Shown here piece by piece: positions 8,866 to 17,588 of a stretch of DNA of 64,000 bases (positions are counted from its first letter, which is position 1; each line of letters opens with the position of its first letter). The stretch spans positions 9,052,001 through 9,116,000 of the forward strand of contig NZ_CP106798.1 in NCBI RefSeq assembly GCF_025642155.1, in the 5' to 3' direction. The position numbers were made by a program, and so were the translations under genes. The notes under the pieces are model-generated. The model saw only the letters and a program-made list of their open reading frames with translations, searched no databases and was not told the DNA's origin. Origin of the DNA: Streptomyces sp. HUAS 15-9. Its GTDB lineage: Bacteria > Actinomycetota > Actinomycetes > Streptomycetales > Streptomycetaceae.

Positions 8866-10307
8866 TAGGGCTTGGTCATCTTGCTATCGGCGTGGGTATG
8901 TCGCGGCGGCAGGTGGGGCAGGCGCCGGCCCAGAGGGCGAGGAGTGTCTGCAGTTCTCGGACGACCTGGTAGAGGCTCAGGCCGCCGCTGTGTCTTTTGG
9001 GGCGCGAGCCATGCGCCTGAGGGTGCAGAAGGCATGGGCGGCGGATACGAGGGTGACATGGTGGTGCCAGCCGCCCCAGGTGCGGCCCTCGAAGTGGGCC
9101 AGTCCCAGGGCCTGTTTCATCTCCCGGTAGTCGTGCTCGATGCGCCAGCGCAGCTTCGTCAGCCGCACCAGGGTGGCCAGTGGCATTCCGGAGGGCAGGC
9201 TGGACAGCCAGAACTGCACCGGCTCGCTCTCGGTGGCGGGCCATTCGGCCAGCAGCCAGCGTTCGGGCAGCTCCGGAGTGTCGGTCGCGGTGCGGACGCC
9301 GCGTCCGGCGGGTCGCACGCGCAGGGCCACGAACCGCGAGTACATGCGCTTGAAGCCGGTTCGGCCCGTGCCCGGCCGGGAGCCTTCCCGCCAGGAAACC
9401 GGCCGTGCAGCCGCCCGGCCGGCCGCGATGACCAGGTCTTTCATGGTCTGCGGCGGGTCCGGGTATCGCATTTTCGGCGGCCGTCCCGTGCCCGCGTAGG
9501 GGGGCTGGACGGGCCGGGCGTCGGCCGGATGGGCGGTGTGGCGGCAGGAGATCCCGACCGCATAGGGCAGGCTGCGTTCCTCCAGCCCCAGACGGAAGGC
9601 GGCGGCATCGCCGTATCCGGCATCCGCCACGACCAAGGGGACATCGATACCCCACGACCGGGTTTCGTCGATCATGTCCAGGGCCAGCTGCCACTTCTCC
9701 ACATGCCCCACCTGGGCGGGGATGCCGCAACGGCCGCGGCGGGCGACCTTGGCCGCATCCGCCTGTCCAGAGGCCGGATCCCATGAAGCGGGCACGAACA
9801 GCCGCCAGTTCACTGCGGCCGAGGCCTGCTCACGGGCCAGGTGCAGCGACACTCCCACCTGGCAGTTGGTGACCTTGCCCGCGGTGCCGGTGTACTGCCG
9901 CGACACACACGCGGACGCGTCCCCGTCCTTGAGGAAGCCGGTGTCGTCAACGATCAGCGCCTCCGGACCGATCGCCTCGTGCATCCTCCAGGCCAGCCGG
10001 GCCCGCACATGGGCCGCATCCCACGGGCTGGAGGTGATGAAGTGCGCCAGCGCCTGCCGGTTGCCGTCCTCGCCGAGGCGGGCTGCCATCGGCTCCACCG
10101 ACTTACGCCGCCCGTCCAGCAGCAGCCCTCGCACATACGCCTGTCCCCACCGCCGCTGGTCCGCACGGAAGAACCCGTCGAACAACTCCGCCGCGAACGC
10201 CTCCAGGTCCCCCCGGGCCTCGGTCATCTCCTCAGGTGTCACACCACGACAACGCCACCCACGAGGCAACAGACACGCCACTCAGGAGTGAAGATGACCA
10301 AGCCCTA
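8866..10307 (-). mobile_element. IS701-family insertion sequence, copy 1 (1442 bp)
   Basis: The ends are perfect inverted repeats: TAGGGCTTGGTCATCTT on the left and its complement on the right. Direct repeats CTAG flank it at 8862-8865 and 10308-10311, fitting the 4-bp YTAR target duplication of the IS701 family. One transposase gene on the minus strand. Two further copies lie at 32314-33755 (opposite orientation) and 58491-59933 (same orientation). Confidence 0.95.
8977..10281 (-). CDS. IS701-family transposase (copy 1), apparently intact
   Basis: DDE transposase of 434 residues. The catalytic acidic residues are visible in ALIVDDTGFLKDGD, PLVVADAGYGDAAAF and RWRIEHDYREMKQALGL. The GTG start at 10281 lies just inside the right inverted repeat; an ATG at MTEARGDLEAF is an alternative. 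Compared with copies 2 and 3, this copy has its own variants in the C-terminal third (GVRTATDTPELPERW against GLRKTTDAPELPERW), so it is the most divergent of the three. It has no internal stop and is the best candidate for an active enzyme besides copy 2. Confidence 0.93.
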   Translation of the reverse strand: MACLLPRGWRCRGVTPEEMTEARGDLEAFAAELFDGFFRADQRRWGQAYVRGLLLDGRRKSVEPMAARLGEDGNRQALAHFITSSPWDAAHVRARLAWRMHEAIGPEALIVDDTGFLKDGDASACVSRQYTGTAGKVTNCQVGVSLHLAREQASAAVNWRLFVPASWDPASGQADAAKVARRGRCGIPAQVGHVEKWQLALDMIDETRSWGIDVPLVVADAGYGDAAAFRLGLEERSLPYAVGISCRHTAHPADARPVQPPYAGTGRPPKMRYPDPPQTMKDLVIAAGRAAARPVSWREGSRPGTGRTGFKRMYSRFVALRVRPAGRGVRTATDTPELPERWLLAEWPATESEPVQFWLSSLPSGMPLATLVRLTKLRWRIEHDYREMKQALGLAHFEGRTWGGWHHHVTLVSAAHAFCTLRRMARAPKDTAAA

Positions 10308-10311
10308 CTAG

Positions 10312-10465
10312 TGCTGGATTCCGCTTTTGGTGGGTATAACTGCTGGTAGCGGGGCGGTTGCGGGTACTCGGGGGCGGGTGCTACCTCGATGCCCAGGTCC
10401 CGGGCCGCGGCGACCAGCGTGTCCAAGGTCCACTCCGAGGGCCCTGACTCGTTGGCGGCCCACAT
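10312..10465 (-). pseudogene. short unidentified C-terminal gene remnant next to IS701
   Basis: A frame reading MWAANESGPSEWTLDTLVAA then ARDLGIEVAPAPEY runs toward the IS701 copy 1 junction. The composition looks coding and could be the tail of a small HTH-type protein, but I do not recognise it. No ribosome site is visible. Between 10466 and 10650 I see nothing else. Confidence 0.3.
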
Positions 10466-10650
10466 CTCGTTCGCCGGCTGTAAGCGCCTGGTGGGTGGTG
10501 CGGGTCTGCCCCACTGACGTGTTCGGCAGAGCCCAGCGATGATCGCGTCCGCAGTTCCGGGGGAGAGAAACCGCGTGACAAAGCCGTGTCAGTGGCACTG
10601 TGCCCTTGAGTGACCACCAGCCGGAGTGTTCCCCTGGTGATGGCGCGGGA

Positions 10651-11382
10651 CTACAGGTGTGACTCCAGCGCGGCGTACACCTTCTGCCAGGCGTCGGCGC
10701 CGGCCTGCGGGTCGTAGTCGGCCGGGCGGTCGGCGCAGGCGAAGCCGTGGCGGGCACCCGGGTAGGTCACCAGTTCGTGCCGCACCTGGGCCTTGGTGAG
10801 TTGCTGTTCGGCCTGTTCCCACTCCTCGGCCGGAATGATGTGGTCCAGCTCGCCGCGAAAGCCCAGCACGAAGGCGCCGCCGGCGGCGATCCGCTCGCTG
10901 GTCTCCAGCGGTGGCACGGGACCGACCAGCGGGAAGCCGCTGTTCAGCAGCCACCCGGGGTAGAAGACCGCGGCCAACTCGAAGCTCAGCTCTGTCGCCG
11001 TCCGCATCGCGATGTGGCCGCCCATGCTCAGGCCGAGGAACGCCACGCCCCGCTTTCCGGCTTCGGCGCGCGCCGCCGCCAGCGCCGCGGATCCATCAGC
11101 CACCAGCTCGTCCCGGTCCAGCGCGCGCATCAGCACCAGGCCGTCCTCGCGCTCCTCGGCGGAGTAACCGAGTCCGGTGCGGCGGGCATTGCGCCAGTAG
11201 TAGTCGGGCGCCAGCGCAGCGTACCCGGCCGCCGCCAACTCCGCGCAGGTCCCGCGGACGTAGGCGTTGACTCCATACAGCTCGGAGCAAACCACCACGG
11301 CGCCCCGCACCTCACCCGCCGGGCGGTGCACGTACGCCTCGATGCCGCCTGCCTCGCCGAGTGTCTCCCACTGACCAAGCAT
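10651..11382 (-). CDS. dienelactone hydrolase family protein
   Basis: Alpha/beta hydrolase of 243 residues. The nucleophile elbow is GLSMGG, with Ser where classical dienelactone hydrolases have Cys. The oxyanion-region glutamate is in VVVCSELYGVNAYVRG, the acid residue is probably the Asp of FRGELDHIIPAEEW, and the catalytic His is in YPGARHGFACADRP. ATG 11382 (MLGQWETLGEAGG) is preferred over GTG 11385 because its GGGGG ribosome site is better spaced. Likely cytoplasmic; the substrate is unknown. A diverged copy of its first 35 codons and upstream DNA lies at 42434-42640. Confidence 0.88.
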   Translation of the reverse strand: MLGQWETLGEAGGIEAYVHRPAGEVRGAVVVCSELYGVNAYVRGTCAELAAAGYAALAPDYYWRNARRTGLGYSAEEREDGLVLMRALDRDELVADGSAALAAARAEAGKRGVAFLGLSMGGHIAMRTATELSFELAAVFYPGWLLNSGFPLVGPVPPLETSERIAAGGAFVLGFRGELDHIIPAEEWEQAEQQLTKAQVRHELVTYPGARHGFACADRPADYDPQAGADAWQKVYAALESHL

Positions 11383-11760
11383 CACTACCCCCGTGTCTCG
11401 ATCGTTGAAGCTCAGCCAACTCTACTGGCCGACAACGGCTTTCACTTCGACATTCTTCGGTACTGCGTCACCGGTGCCTCGGCCGACGAGGTGGTCGTGC
11501 ACGTCCCGGTCCGGCGGTTGGGCGAGGCTCATCCTGCTGCTCTTCCACGTCATCGGGGTCGTGGTGGGCGTGCTGTCCCCGCTGCCGGCCTTAGATCGCG
11601 ATCTTCGTAGTGCGCGGCCGGCCGGATGTCTCTCGTCCTGGGTTGGTCCGATTGGTCGGATCTGACGGTGGGTCGCGCCGGGACGTTCCGGGCGGCAGCA
11701 GAGCCGAGGTTATGAATGCGGCACCTGACCATCCATGAACATCAACCCAGGAGCCACACG
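11383..11760. other. intergenic, promoters of divergent genes
   Basis: Carries the promoters of the hydrolase (minus) and the AOC-like gene (plus). About 11383-11480 is similar to 42542-42640, showing that the upstream DNA was duplicated together with the gene start. No supported ORF. Confidence 0.4.
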
Positions 11761-12267
11761 ATGCGCCCCATCAGGGCAGCCTGTCTCGGCACGGCCACCG
11801 CGCTGGTCACCCTTCTCGCCTGCGCCCCTGTCGCGGCCGCCGCGACGGACACCGATTTCGCCCCCGGCAAGGGCGGAGACCGAGTCATCACACTCATCGG
11901 CCATCTCGCGCAGCAGACGCGCTTCCCCGTCAACCCCGGCGGCAGCCCCGCCCAGGGCGATCGGACCGTCTTCCGCTCGGACCTCTTCGACGAGCACGGC
12001 AACCAGGTCGGCGACACCGGCGGCACCTGCACCACCACCCGGGTCGACAACGGCGGAGCGGAGGAGTGCGTTGTGAACTACAACCTTCCGGGCGGCCAAC
12101 TCACCGTGCAGGGGATGGTCTTCGGTATTCTCAACCCTGGCCCTCCCCCTTCGTTCGACAACGCGATCACCGGCGGCACGGGGGCATTCGACCGGGCCCG
12201 TGGCTGGGTCCACGCCGACACGATCGGTACGGGCACGAGGCGCTTCACGATCGACCTCGACCGCTGA
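11761..12267 (+). CDS. secreted AOC-barrel/dirigent-like protein
   Basis: 168 residues. ATG 11761 is preceded by AGGAG at 8-bp spacing; an upstream in-frame ATG (11716) lacks a ribosome site. Residues 1-27 form a Sec signal peptide (MRPIRAACLGTATALVTLLA, ending PVAAAAT). The mature part resembles the allene-oxide-cyclase-like beta-barrel family of Streptomyces: GDRVITLIGHLAQQTRF, GDRTVFRSDLFDEHGNQVGD, two Cys (GGTCTTT and EECVV) that may form a disulfide, and the closing strands GQLTVQGMVFG and ITGGTGAFDRARGWVHAD. Enzymatic activity is not proved for the bacterial members. Confidence 0.82.
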   Translation: MRPIRAACLGTATALVTLLACAPVAAAATDTDFAPGKGGDRVITLIGHLAQQTRFPVNPGGSPAQGDRTVFRSDLFDEHGNQVGDTGGTCTTTRVDNGGAEECVVNYNLPGGQLTVQGMVFGILNPGPPPSFDNAITGGTGAFDRARGWVHADTIGTGTRRFTIDLDR

Positions 12268-12296
12268 CTGACCCTGCCCCGCCCGGTGAGAAGGCT

Positions 12297-12317
12297 GGGC
12301 CGTCCACGGCACGGCCC
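12297..12317 (+). terminator. hairpin terminator candidate after AOC-like gene
   Basis: A 7-bp stem, GGGCCGT/ACGGCCC with a 7-nt loop, starts 29 bp after the stop. There is no U-tract, as is common in Streptomyces. Confidence 0.45.
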
Positions 12318-12742
12318 ACCGGATCGATTGGTCCCATTGGCGACGTCGCAACCAGGCTCGATCCCAGGCCATCCACCATCAGCGCCAAGCGGCCCAGGCA
12401 TGAAGGTCGCGATCTACAGCTGGAGTATTGGGACAGCCCCCGAACCCAGGTGAGCTCGGCGCATGGTGAACCCGCCAATTGAAGCGCTCAGTCATGCTAC
12501 GGATGCTGTTTCGACGTGATGGTGAATGTCATGCCGACGGGGCCTGGGTCGCGGTGACATCCGAACCGACCTCGAAACGGTATCCGGTCGACCGGTTCGC
12601 GCGCAGCGTGGGTCCCGGGGTTCAGCCAGAGCTCCCGGAGCCCGAGTGCACGACCGGGTAGCTGACGCCCAGGGGCCGGGCAGGGGGCCGGGCGTGACGG
12701 GGGGCGGGGGGTGCCTCTATGTCCTTCGTCAAGGCTGAGTGG
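12318..12742. other. no supported gene; probably contains the right-end side of IS110-A
   Basis: No ORF with recognisable content. The outer boundary of the split IS110 element (IS110-A) should fall here, just past its transposase stop at 12743, but I could not fix the end by eye. Confidence 0.3.
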
Positions 12743-13123
12743 TCATGTGGTGGCTGCTTCGGAGCTGCGTGGTTCGTAGAAGGTGCCGTCGCGGAGCATC
12801 GCGAAGAGCACGCTGATGCGGTGGCGGGCGAGGCGGAGGAGGGCCTGGGTGTGGGTCTTGCCCCGATCACGGCATTTGTCGTAGTAGGTGCGGGAGGCGG
12901 GATCATGCAGGGCGGCGAACGCCGAGAGGAACATGGCCCGTTTGAGCTGCCGGTTTCCGCTTCTGGGTGCGTGTTCGCCGTGGATCGAGGTTCCCGACGA
13001 TTTGGTGGCGGGGGCGAGTCCGGCGTAGGAGGCGAGGTGGGCGGCGCTGGGGAAGCTGGTGCCGTCGCCGACGGTGACCAGCAGGACTGCGGCGGTCCTG
13101 ACCGCGACCCCCGGCATCGAGAC
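12743..13123 (-). pseudogene. IS110-family transposase IS110-A, 3' part
   Basis: C-terminal domain of an IS110-type DEDD/serine transposase: SMPGVAVRTAAVLLVTVGDG, AAHLASYAGLAPATKSSGTS, RQLKRAMFLSAFAALHDPAS, ALLRLARHRISVLFAMLRDG. Its 5' part lies at 14907-15736; joining the two at the AG dinucleotide (13122-13123 with 14907-14908) gives VLTSMPG in frame. The gene was therefore split by the element at 13124-14906. Confidence 0.85.
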
Positions 13124-13142
13124 ATCCGATGCGGAAGAACTG

Positions 13143-14383
13143 TCAAGCGGCATCCGCTAGTTGAGTGTCTGATGGGGCGGCGAAGGCCACCGTTTCGCTG
13201 TAGTGGACGCGGTGGGTGAGGCAGTGGTGGAGGCAGCCGAGCATGCGGTTGAAAAGGTTGCGCTGAGCGGCGGTGTGGCGGTCTCCGGCCTTGCGGCGGC
13301 GGTCGTAGTGGGCTCTGGCGCCGTCTGAGTGGGCCATGGCGGCGAAGGCCCACACGTAGCCGACACCGGCCAGTCGCTGGTTCTTGACCCGGCGGGCAAG
13401 GACGGCCACGCTCTTGCCGGAGGCCCTGGTGATCGGGGCCGAACCGGCGTAAGCCTTGAGGCTTTTCGCGTCGGCGAAGCGGGATCGGTCGTCGCCGATC
13501 TCGGCGAACACCCGGGCGCCGCTGAGCGCGCTGAGCCCTGGGAAGCCGGTGATGATCTCGGCGTCCGGGTGCTGCTTAAAAGACTCCATCGCGGCCTCGG
13601 CGAGGTCGTCGGCGCTGGCGCAGGCGGCATCCAGCTGCCGCAGCAGGGCGAGGGTCTGGCGGCCCATGGCCTCTTCGACCAGCGGGAGCTGGCGCATCTG
13701 CGGGGCGCGCAGCGCGGTCTGGAGACGCTCTGCCTCTGCATCGATGGTGTTCTTGCGACCGGCCTTCTTCAGCAACGACCGCAACTGGGCGCGGGTCAGC
13801 TGGGCGGCCTGGCCGGGGTGGGGGCGGCCGCAAGCAGGACGCGGGCGATGGGGTGGCAGACGCCCTCGCGGCGCACGCCGACGGAGGCGAGGAAGCCGGG
13901 GAAGTACGCGCGGAGGTGCGAGGTGAGCTTGTTGGCGGCCTGGGTGCGGTCCCACACGGCGTCCTGCTGAGCGCGGGCGAGGACCGCGATTGCCTGGGCG
14001 AGCTCGGAGTCGGCCGGCAGCTGGCGGTGGGCGGCGGCGTCGGTGCGCAGGATGTTCGCGAGTACCACGGCGTCGAGGTGGTCGGACTTCTTGCGGGAGA
14101 CCGCATGCCGGTCGCGGTAGCGTGCTGCGGCCAGCGGGTTGATCGCGTAGATGGGGCGGCCGGTCGCGCGCAGGCAGGCGACCAGCAGCCCGCGGGAGGT
14201 CTCGATGGCCACCGGAATGGGAGCTTCGGCGCTGTCGCCGTGCTCGGTAAGCATCTGCAGGAGGTGGGCCAGGCCGTCGGCGTTGTCGTCGATACGGGCC
14301 TTGTCCAGTAAGGATCCGGCGTTGTCGACCAGGACGACGTCGTGGTGGTCGCTGGCCCAGTCGATGCCGCAGAACACGCTCAA
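13143..14383 (-). pseudogene. IS110-B transposase, single frameshift
   Basis: The first frame starts at TTG 14383 or GTG 14377 and carries the RuvC-like DEDD part: FCGIDWASDHHDVVLVD, PVAIETSRGLLV, KKSDHLDAVVLANILRTD. It stops at 13796 after LLAAAPTPARPPS. The other frame continues AAQLTRAQLRSLLKKAGRK, FKQHPDAEIITGFPGL, SLKAYAGSAPITRASGKSVA (the Ser-containing Tnp domain) to the stop at 13143. One missing base near 13810, in GGCCAGGCC, explains the break. If the base loss is a sequencing error the enzyme would be full length, about 410 residues. Confidence 0.85.
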
Positions 14384-14439
14384 TACGGTTCACGTCCTCT
14401 CGGGTGAGTCGCGTATTTTGGCTGGTCACAGCCGTGCGG

Positions 14440-14580
14440 GGCACGCGTCTCCCTAATGGCAGGGCTCGATGGCCCGTCATCCGATTAGCCGTTCGTGACC
14501 CCAGCGACCTGCAGGGTCCTCAGTCTTGAGAAGAGCTCGATGGCTCCTGAACAGGTCAGAGGTGATCCCTGCGAGCGGCT
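14440..14580 (-). ncRNA. candidate IS110 bridge RNA (target- and donor-binding loops)
   Basis: Located in the non-coding end upstream of the IS110-B transposase and read on the same strand. In RNA order: CUGACCU (14559-14553) equals the target half-site plus core; CAUCGAG (14542-14536) equals the other half-site plus core; AUCGGAUG (14485-14478) equals the element's right end; CCAUUAG (14459-14453) equals its left end plus core. A GGGC/GCCC hairpin (14462-14465 with 14472-14475) separates the two donor guides, and a CCTGTTCAGG palindrome lies between the target guides. The order target loop then donor loop matches described bridge RNAs. RNA limits are estimates. Confidence 0.7.
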
Positions 14581-14906
14581 CGGACCATGAACGTCAACGG
14601 TCTGATCATGTGATCGGTCACGTTGCCGACCACGAGCGCCAGCACCCGCCGGTCTTTTTCAGGGGCTCAAGCCCGGATCAACGGAGGGCATCGTGCTGAC
14701 GCCGGTGTCCGGCAACGTGACCGGGACGGCGGGAGAAGCGGCGGCTCGACTCTGCATTCAAGGGGTCCTGGCCCCGGGAACCCACGACGAGTACAACCCG
14801 TCCCTCCCGCCATCGATCGGAGTCAGAACCATCGAGCCACTCTCGATTTCAGGGTTCATCCACCTGGGTCAGGACGAGGCTTCTCCGGCTCCAACTGCTG
14901 CCCATT

Positions 14907-15736
14907 AGGTCAGGACCTGGGAAAGAGGGTGGTCCTCCAGCAGGGCTTTGATCTGGGCTTCCAGAGCCCGACGTTGTTCGTGGACGGCGGCCAGGGACCG
15001 GGCCAGGGAGGGGATGACGACGTCGAGGGTGCCGGTCCCCGGAACGACGACGGTCTGTTCGTCGAGCGCGTCGAAGATGTCGTCGATCAGGCGAGCGGCC
15101 ATGCGAGGGGCCTTGGGCCGGATCACTTCGATGAGCCTGCGGCGGCGGCTTTCCGCAGGGCAGCCGGGGATCCGTAGCGTTCCAGCAGCCAGGTGGCGGC
15201 GGGGTGGTCCAGCCGGGGGCCGAGGACGCGTTCCAGCGAGGGGTGGAACTGGGTGAGCAGGCCGCGTATCCGGTTACTGGTGCGGGTGGCCTCAGCCGCG
15301 AGGTCCTGGTCGAAGCCGACCAGCACGGTCAGTTCGGCGGTGATCTCGTCGGTGAGCTCGAGCGAGCGCAGGGTGTGTGGCATGGTGCGGGCGGCGTCCG
15401 CGATGACCGCGGCGTCCTTCGCGTCGGTCTTCGCTTCGCCCGGGTAGAGATCGGCGATCCGCCGCATCGCGAGTCCGGGCAGGTAGGCGACCTTGCAGCG
15501 GCGTCGCGGGCGACGGTGAGCGGGAGGGCGCCGATGGAGGCGGGCTGGTCGACGATGACGAGCACGGTGCCGAACTTGGCGGCCAGTTTGTCGAAGACGG
15601 CCCGCAGCTTCGGCTCGCTGTTGGGCAGCTGCTTGTCGAAGACCTTCTTGTCGGCCGGGGTGAGCCCGTGGCCGTGGTGAGCGGTCTTGCCGACGTCCAG
15701 GCCGAGGAAGACGCCCACATCGCCGATGTCGAACAT
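14907..15736 (-). pseudogene. IS110-family transposase IS110-A, 5' part with two frameshifts
   Basis: ATG 15736 begins MFDIGDVGVFLGLDVGKTA. The frame carries VLVIVDQPASIGALPLTVAR, then slips near 15490 (one G missing before the Cys-Lys codons) to MRRIADLYPGEAKTDAKDAA, ELTDEITAELTVLVGFDQDL. It slips again near 15150 to IRPKAPRMAARLIDDIFDAL, ending HPLSQVLT at the insertion of IS110-B. The DEDD residues are present (GLDVGK, KTDAKDAAV). Together with 12743-13123 it forms one gene of about 400 codons. Confidence 0.85.
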
Positions 15737-16290
15737 CGTGCTCCCAACTGCTTCGGTGCGGTGCTGGCCGGGGAGTCGGCGCCGTACGCGCGCATCCACG
15801 TTATGCAGACCTGCCGCCTGCAAGCGGCCGGGCATTGCGCCAGGCCAGGCGGTAGTCGGACCTCTCATCAGCGTCTCCAACGGCACCCCTCGGGCCCGGT
15901 GACACCACCCCCCAGGTCATCCGTTCGACAGGGGGGAACAGTCATGCCGGGCCCGGAGGCCAGCGGCCCTCTTGCAGGACCGCGAAGAACATAACGGGGG
16001 AGCGGACGGCCTGATCGAGGAGCGAGGGCGGTAGTTGGGACGTTGATGTGGACGCAGGGAATCGGAAGTGACTGCCTCGGGCCCATCCTGTCGACGCCGG
16101 CCAGTGGGAGGCCAACTGCGCGTGATCAGTGTCCTGCAGGCGAGGTCCTGACTCTGCTCTGGTTCGCCGCCGTGCAGCATTGCCACTGCTCGCCGGACGT
16201 GGGGTCATGGCCGTGGTGATCCGCGGTTGTCCGCGGTATGCGGCACAGCTTTCCTCCCCCGCTTCCCCTGTGGCTGCCCGGGGTGCGAGG
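15737..16290. other. no supported gene; left end region of IS110-A
   Basis: Upstream of the IS110-A transposase. The proximal part should be that element's non-coding left end, where its own bridge RNA would be expected; I could not assign guide loops because its outer ends are not defined. The distal part (about 15990-16290) holds no recognisable ORF. Confidence 0.3.
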
Positions 16291-16509
16291 TCATCGTGAA
16301 GGGCGGGGGCGGCCGACAAGCGCGGCAAAGATCCGTGCCGCCTGGACGGCGGATGCGGCCAGCACGAGTCCGCTGATCAGGACGCGCAGAGCCGCGCCCG
16401 GTCCCGGGGATGCGCGCAGCCCCTCGTACAGGACGCCCGACGCGCATACCGCCGTGGCGGTGAGGGCCCAGAACCAGCGTCGGGCGCGCCTCGGGGCGGC
16501 GGCGCTCAT
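16291..16509 (-). CDS. small membrane protein of the cytochrome-b operon
   Basis: 72 residues, MSAAAPRRARRWFWALTATA, with two hydrophobic segments (about 12-28 and 38-62) and a basic C-terminus (GRPRPSR). ATG 16509 overlaps the cytochrome-b stop (TGATG), so translation is coupled. No known domain. It could be a small assembly or accessory subunit of the cytochrome complex; inferred only from position. Confidence 0.7.
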   Translation of the reverse strand: MSAAAPRRARRWFWALTATAVCASGVLYEGLRASPGPGAALRVLISGLVLAASAVQAARIFAALVGRPRPSR

Positions 16510-17588
16510 CAGTGGCCCTTCGGGTTGGCGATCCAGACCTTGACGGTGATCGCGGCGAGCGCCAGCAGCAGGACGGTGGCCGCTCCGAGGGCGAGTTTGC
16601 GCTCGCGCCATCTCCGTCTCGGGCTGCGGTCCAGGAACGGCACGAGGAAGATCAGCCCGAAGACGCCCGCGATGACCCATGCGATGGAGGCGACTCCGAA
16701 CCATTCCTCCATAGGGAAGAACCACCAGAACATCCACAGCGGGCGGGTGATCTCGATACCCTCGACAGGGGTGGGCCCGACCACGGGCGGCAGCAGCACG
16801 CCCAGCAGCGACAGCACCCCGAGCAGGACGAGCCCGAAGGCGGCCACACGCCTGAGGTGGGTGGTGAACGGCTCGGACGGCTCGAGGGCGGAAGCCGGGA
16901 TCTCGGGATGCGAGGAGATTCTGTGCCGCTTGATCAGCAGGGCGTGCCATACGAAGAGCAGCAGGATCAGGCCGGGGACGATCACCACATGGGCGTTGAA
17001 CAGGCGCAGCAGGATGGACACCCGACTGGTCAGTTCATCGGTGAACCAGATGCCGGCCCCGCCGAGGAGTTCGGCCACCTCAAGGTTGTGGACCATGGCC
17101 TCGTACCCCTCCTGGTCCCATTTCAGGACCGTGCCGGTGAACACCGCGAGGAACGTGAGCAGGAACATCGCCGCACCGACGACCCAGTTGCCCTCGCGGG
17201 GTTTCTTGTACGAGGCGTGGAAGAACACGCGCAGCAGGTGGAGCAGGGCCAGGACGAACATCGCCTGCGCCGCCCAGAAGTGCAGGCCACGGGTGAAGCC
17301 GCCCAGCCACACATCGGTCACCAGGTCGCGTACGGACTGGTTCGCGTCCTCCGGGATCGGTGCGTAGAACTGCGTGATGTAGATTCCGGTGACCAGCAGG
17401 ATCACGAAGGCCACCGCTGTGATGCCGCCCAGGCTCCACGCCAGGTTGTTCGCGTGCTCGGGCACCGGATAGGTCAGCGCCTTGATGCCCATGCGTTCGT
17501 CGATCGCGTCGACGGCGCGATGGAACCACCCGCGGTGGCCCGGTGCCGCCCTGGCCCGGGGCGCCGGGGTCGGTGAGGCCGACGTCAT
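16509..17588 (-). CDS. cytochrome b (bc1/b6f-type) membrane protein
   Basis: 359 residues with about eight membrane segments. The two haem-b ligand pairs are visible: LHFWAAQ with LLHLLRVFF (helix B), and FNAHVVIV with FVWHALLIKRH (helix D). The Q-site PEW motif is degenerate. The C-terminal half resembles subunit IV (ITRPLWMFWWFFPMEEW). ATG 17588 overlaps the upstream stop by ATGA and follows AGGA. It transfers electrons between quinol and an unknown acceptor in the membrane. No Rieske or cytochrome c gene lies beside it, so it is probably a specialised electron-transfer module, not the main bc1 complex. Confidence 0.88.
   Translation of the reverse strand: MTSASPTPAPRARAAPGHRGWFHRAVDAIDERMGIKALTYPVPEHANNLAWSLGGITAVAFVILLVTGIYITQFYAPIPEDANQSVRDLVTDVWLGGFTRGLHFWAAQAMFVLALLHLLRVFFHASYKKPREGNWVVGAAMFLLTFLAVFTGTVLKWDQEGYEAMVHNLEVAELLGGAGIWFTDELTSRVSILLRLFNAHVVIVPGLILLLFVWHALLIKRHRISSHPEIPASALEPSEPFTTHLRRVAAFGLVLLGVLSLLGVLLPPVVGPTPVEGIEITRPLWMFWWFFPMEEWFGVASIAWVIAGVFGLIFLVPFLDRSPRRRWRERKLALGAATVLLLALAAITVKVWIANPKGH

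Larger units (their letters stand above)
13124..14906 (-). mobile_element. IS110-family element IS110-B, inserted in IS110-A
   Basis: A 1783-bp insert flanked by the dinucleotide AG (CT on the transposase strand) at 13122-13123 and 14907-14908. IS110 elements insert by recombination at a 2-bp core, often CT, without terminal inverted repeats, which fits. The transposase stops 19 bp from the right end (RE side, 13124). The non-coding left end (LE, 14384-14906) is long, about 520 bp, and includes the candidate bridge RNA at 14440-14580. Confidence 0.85.

Noticed and set aside
14830..14875. CATCGAG and GGTCAGGAC near the IS110-B edge as the target-binding loop
   Set aside because: Although GGTCAGGAC is a longer match, only one half has the correct sense for a bridge RNA and the pair is far from the donor loop. 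The pair at 14536-14559 has correct order, core and sense.
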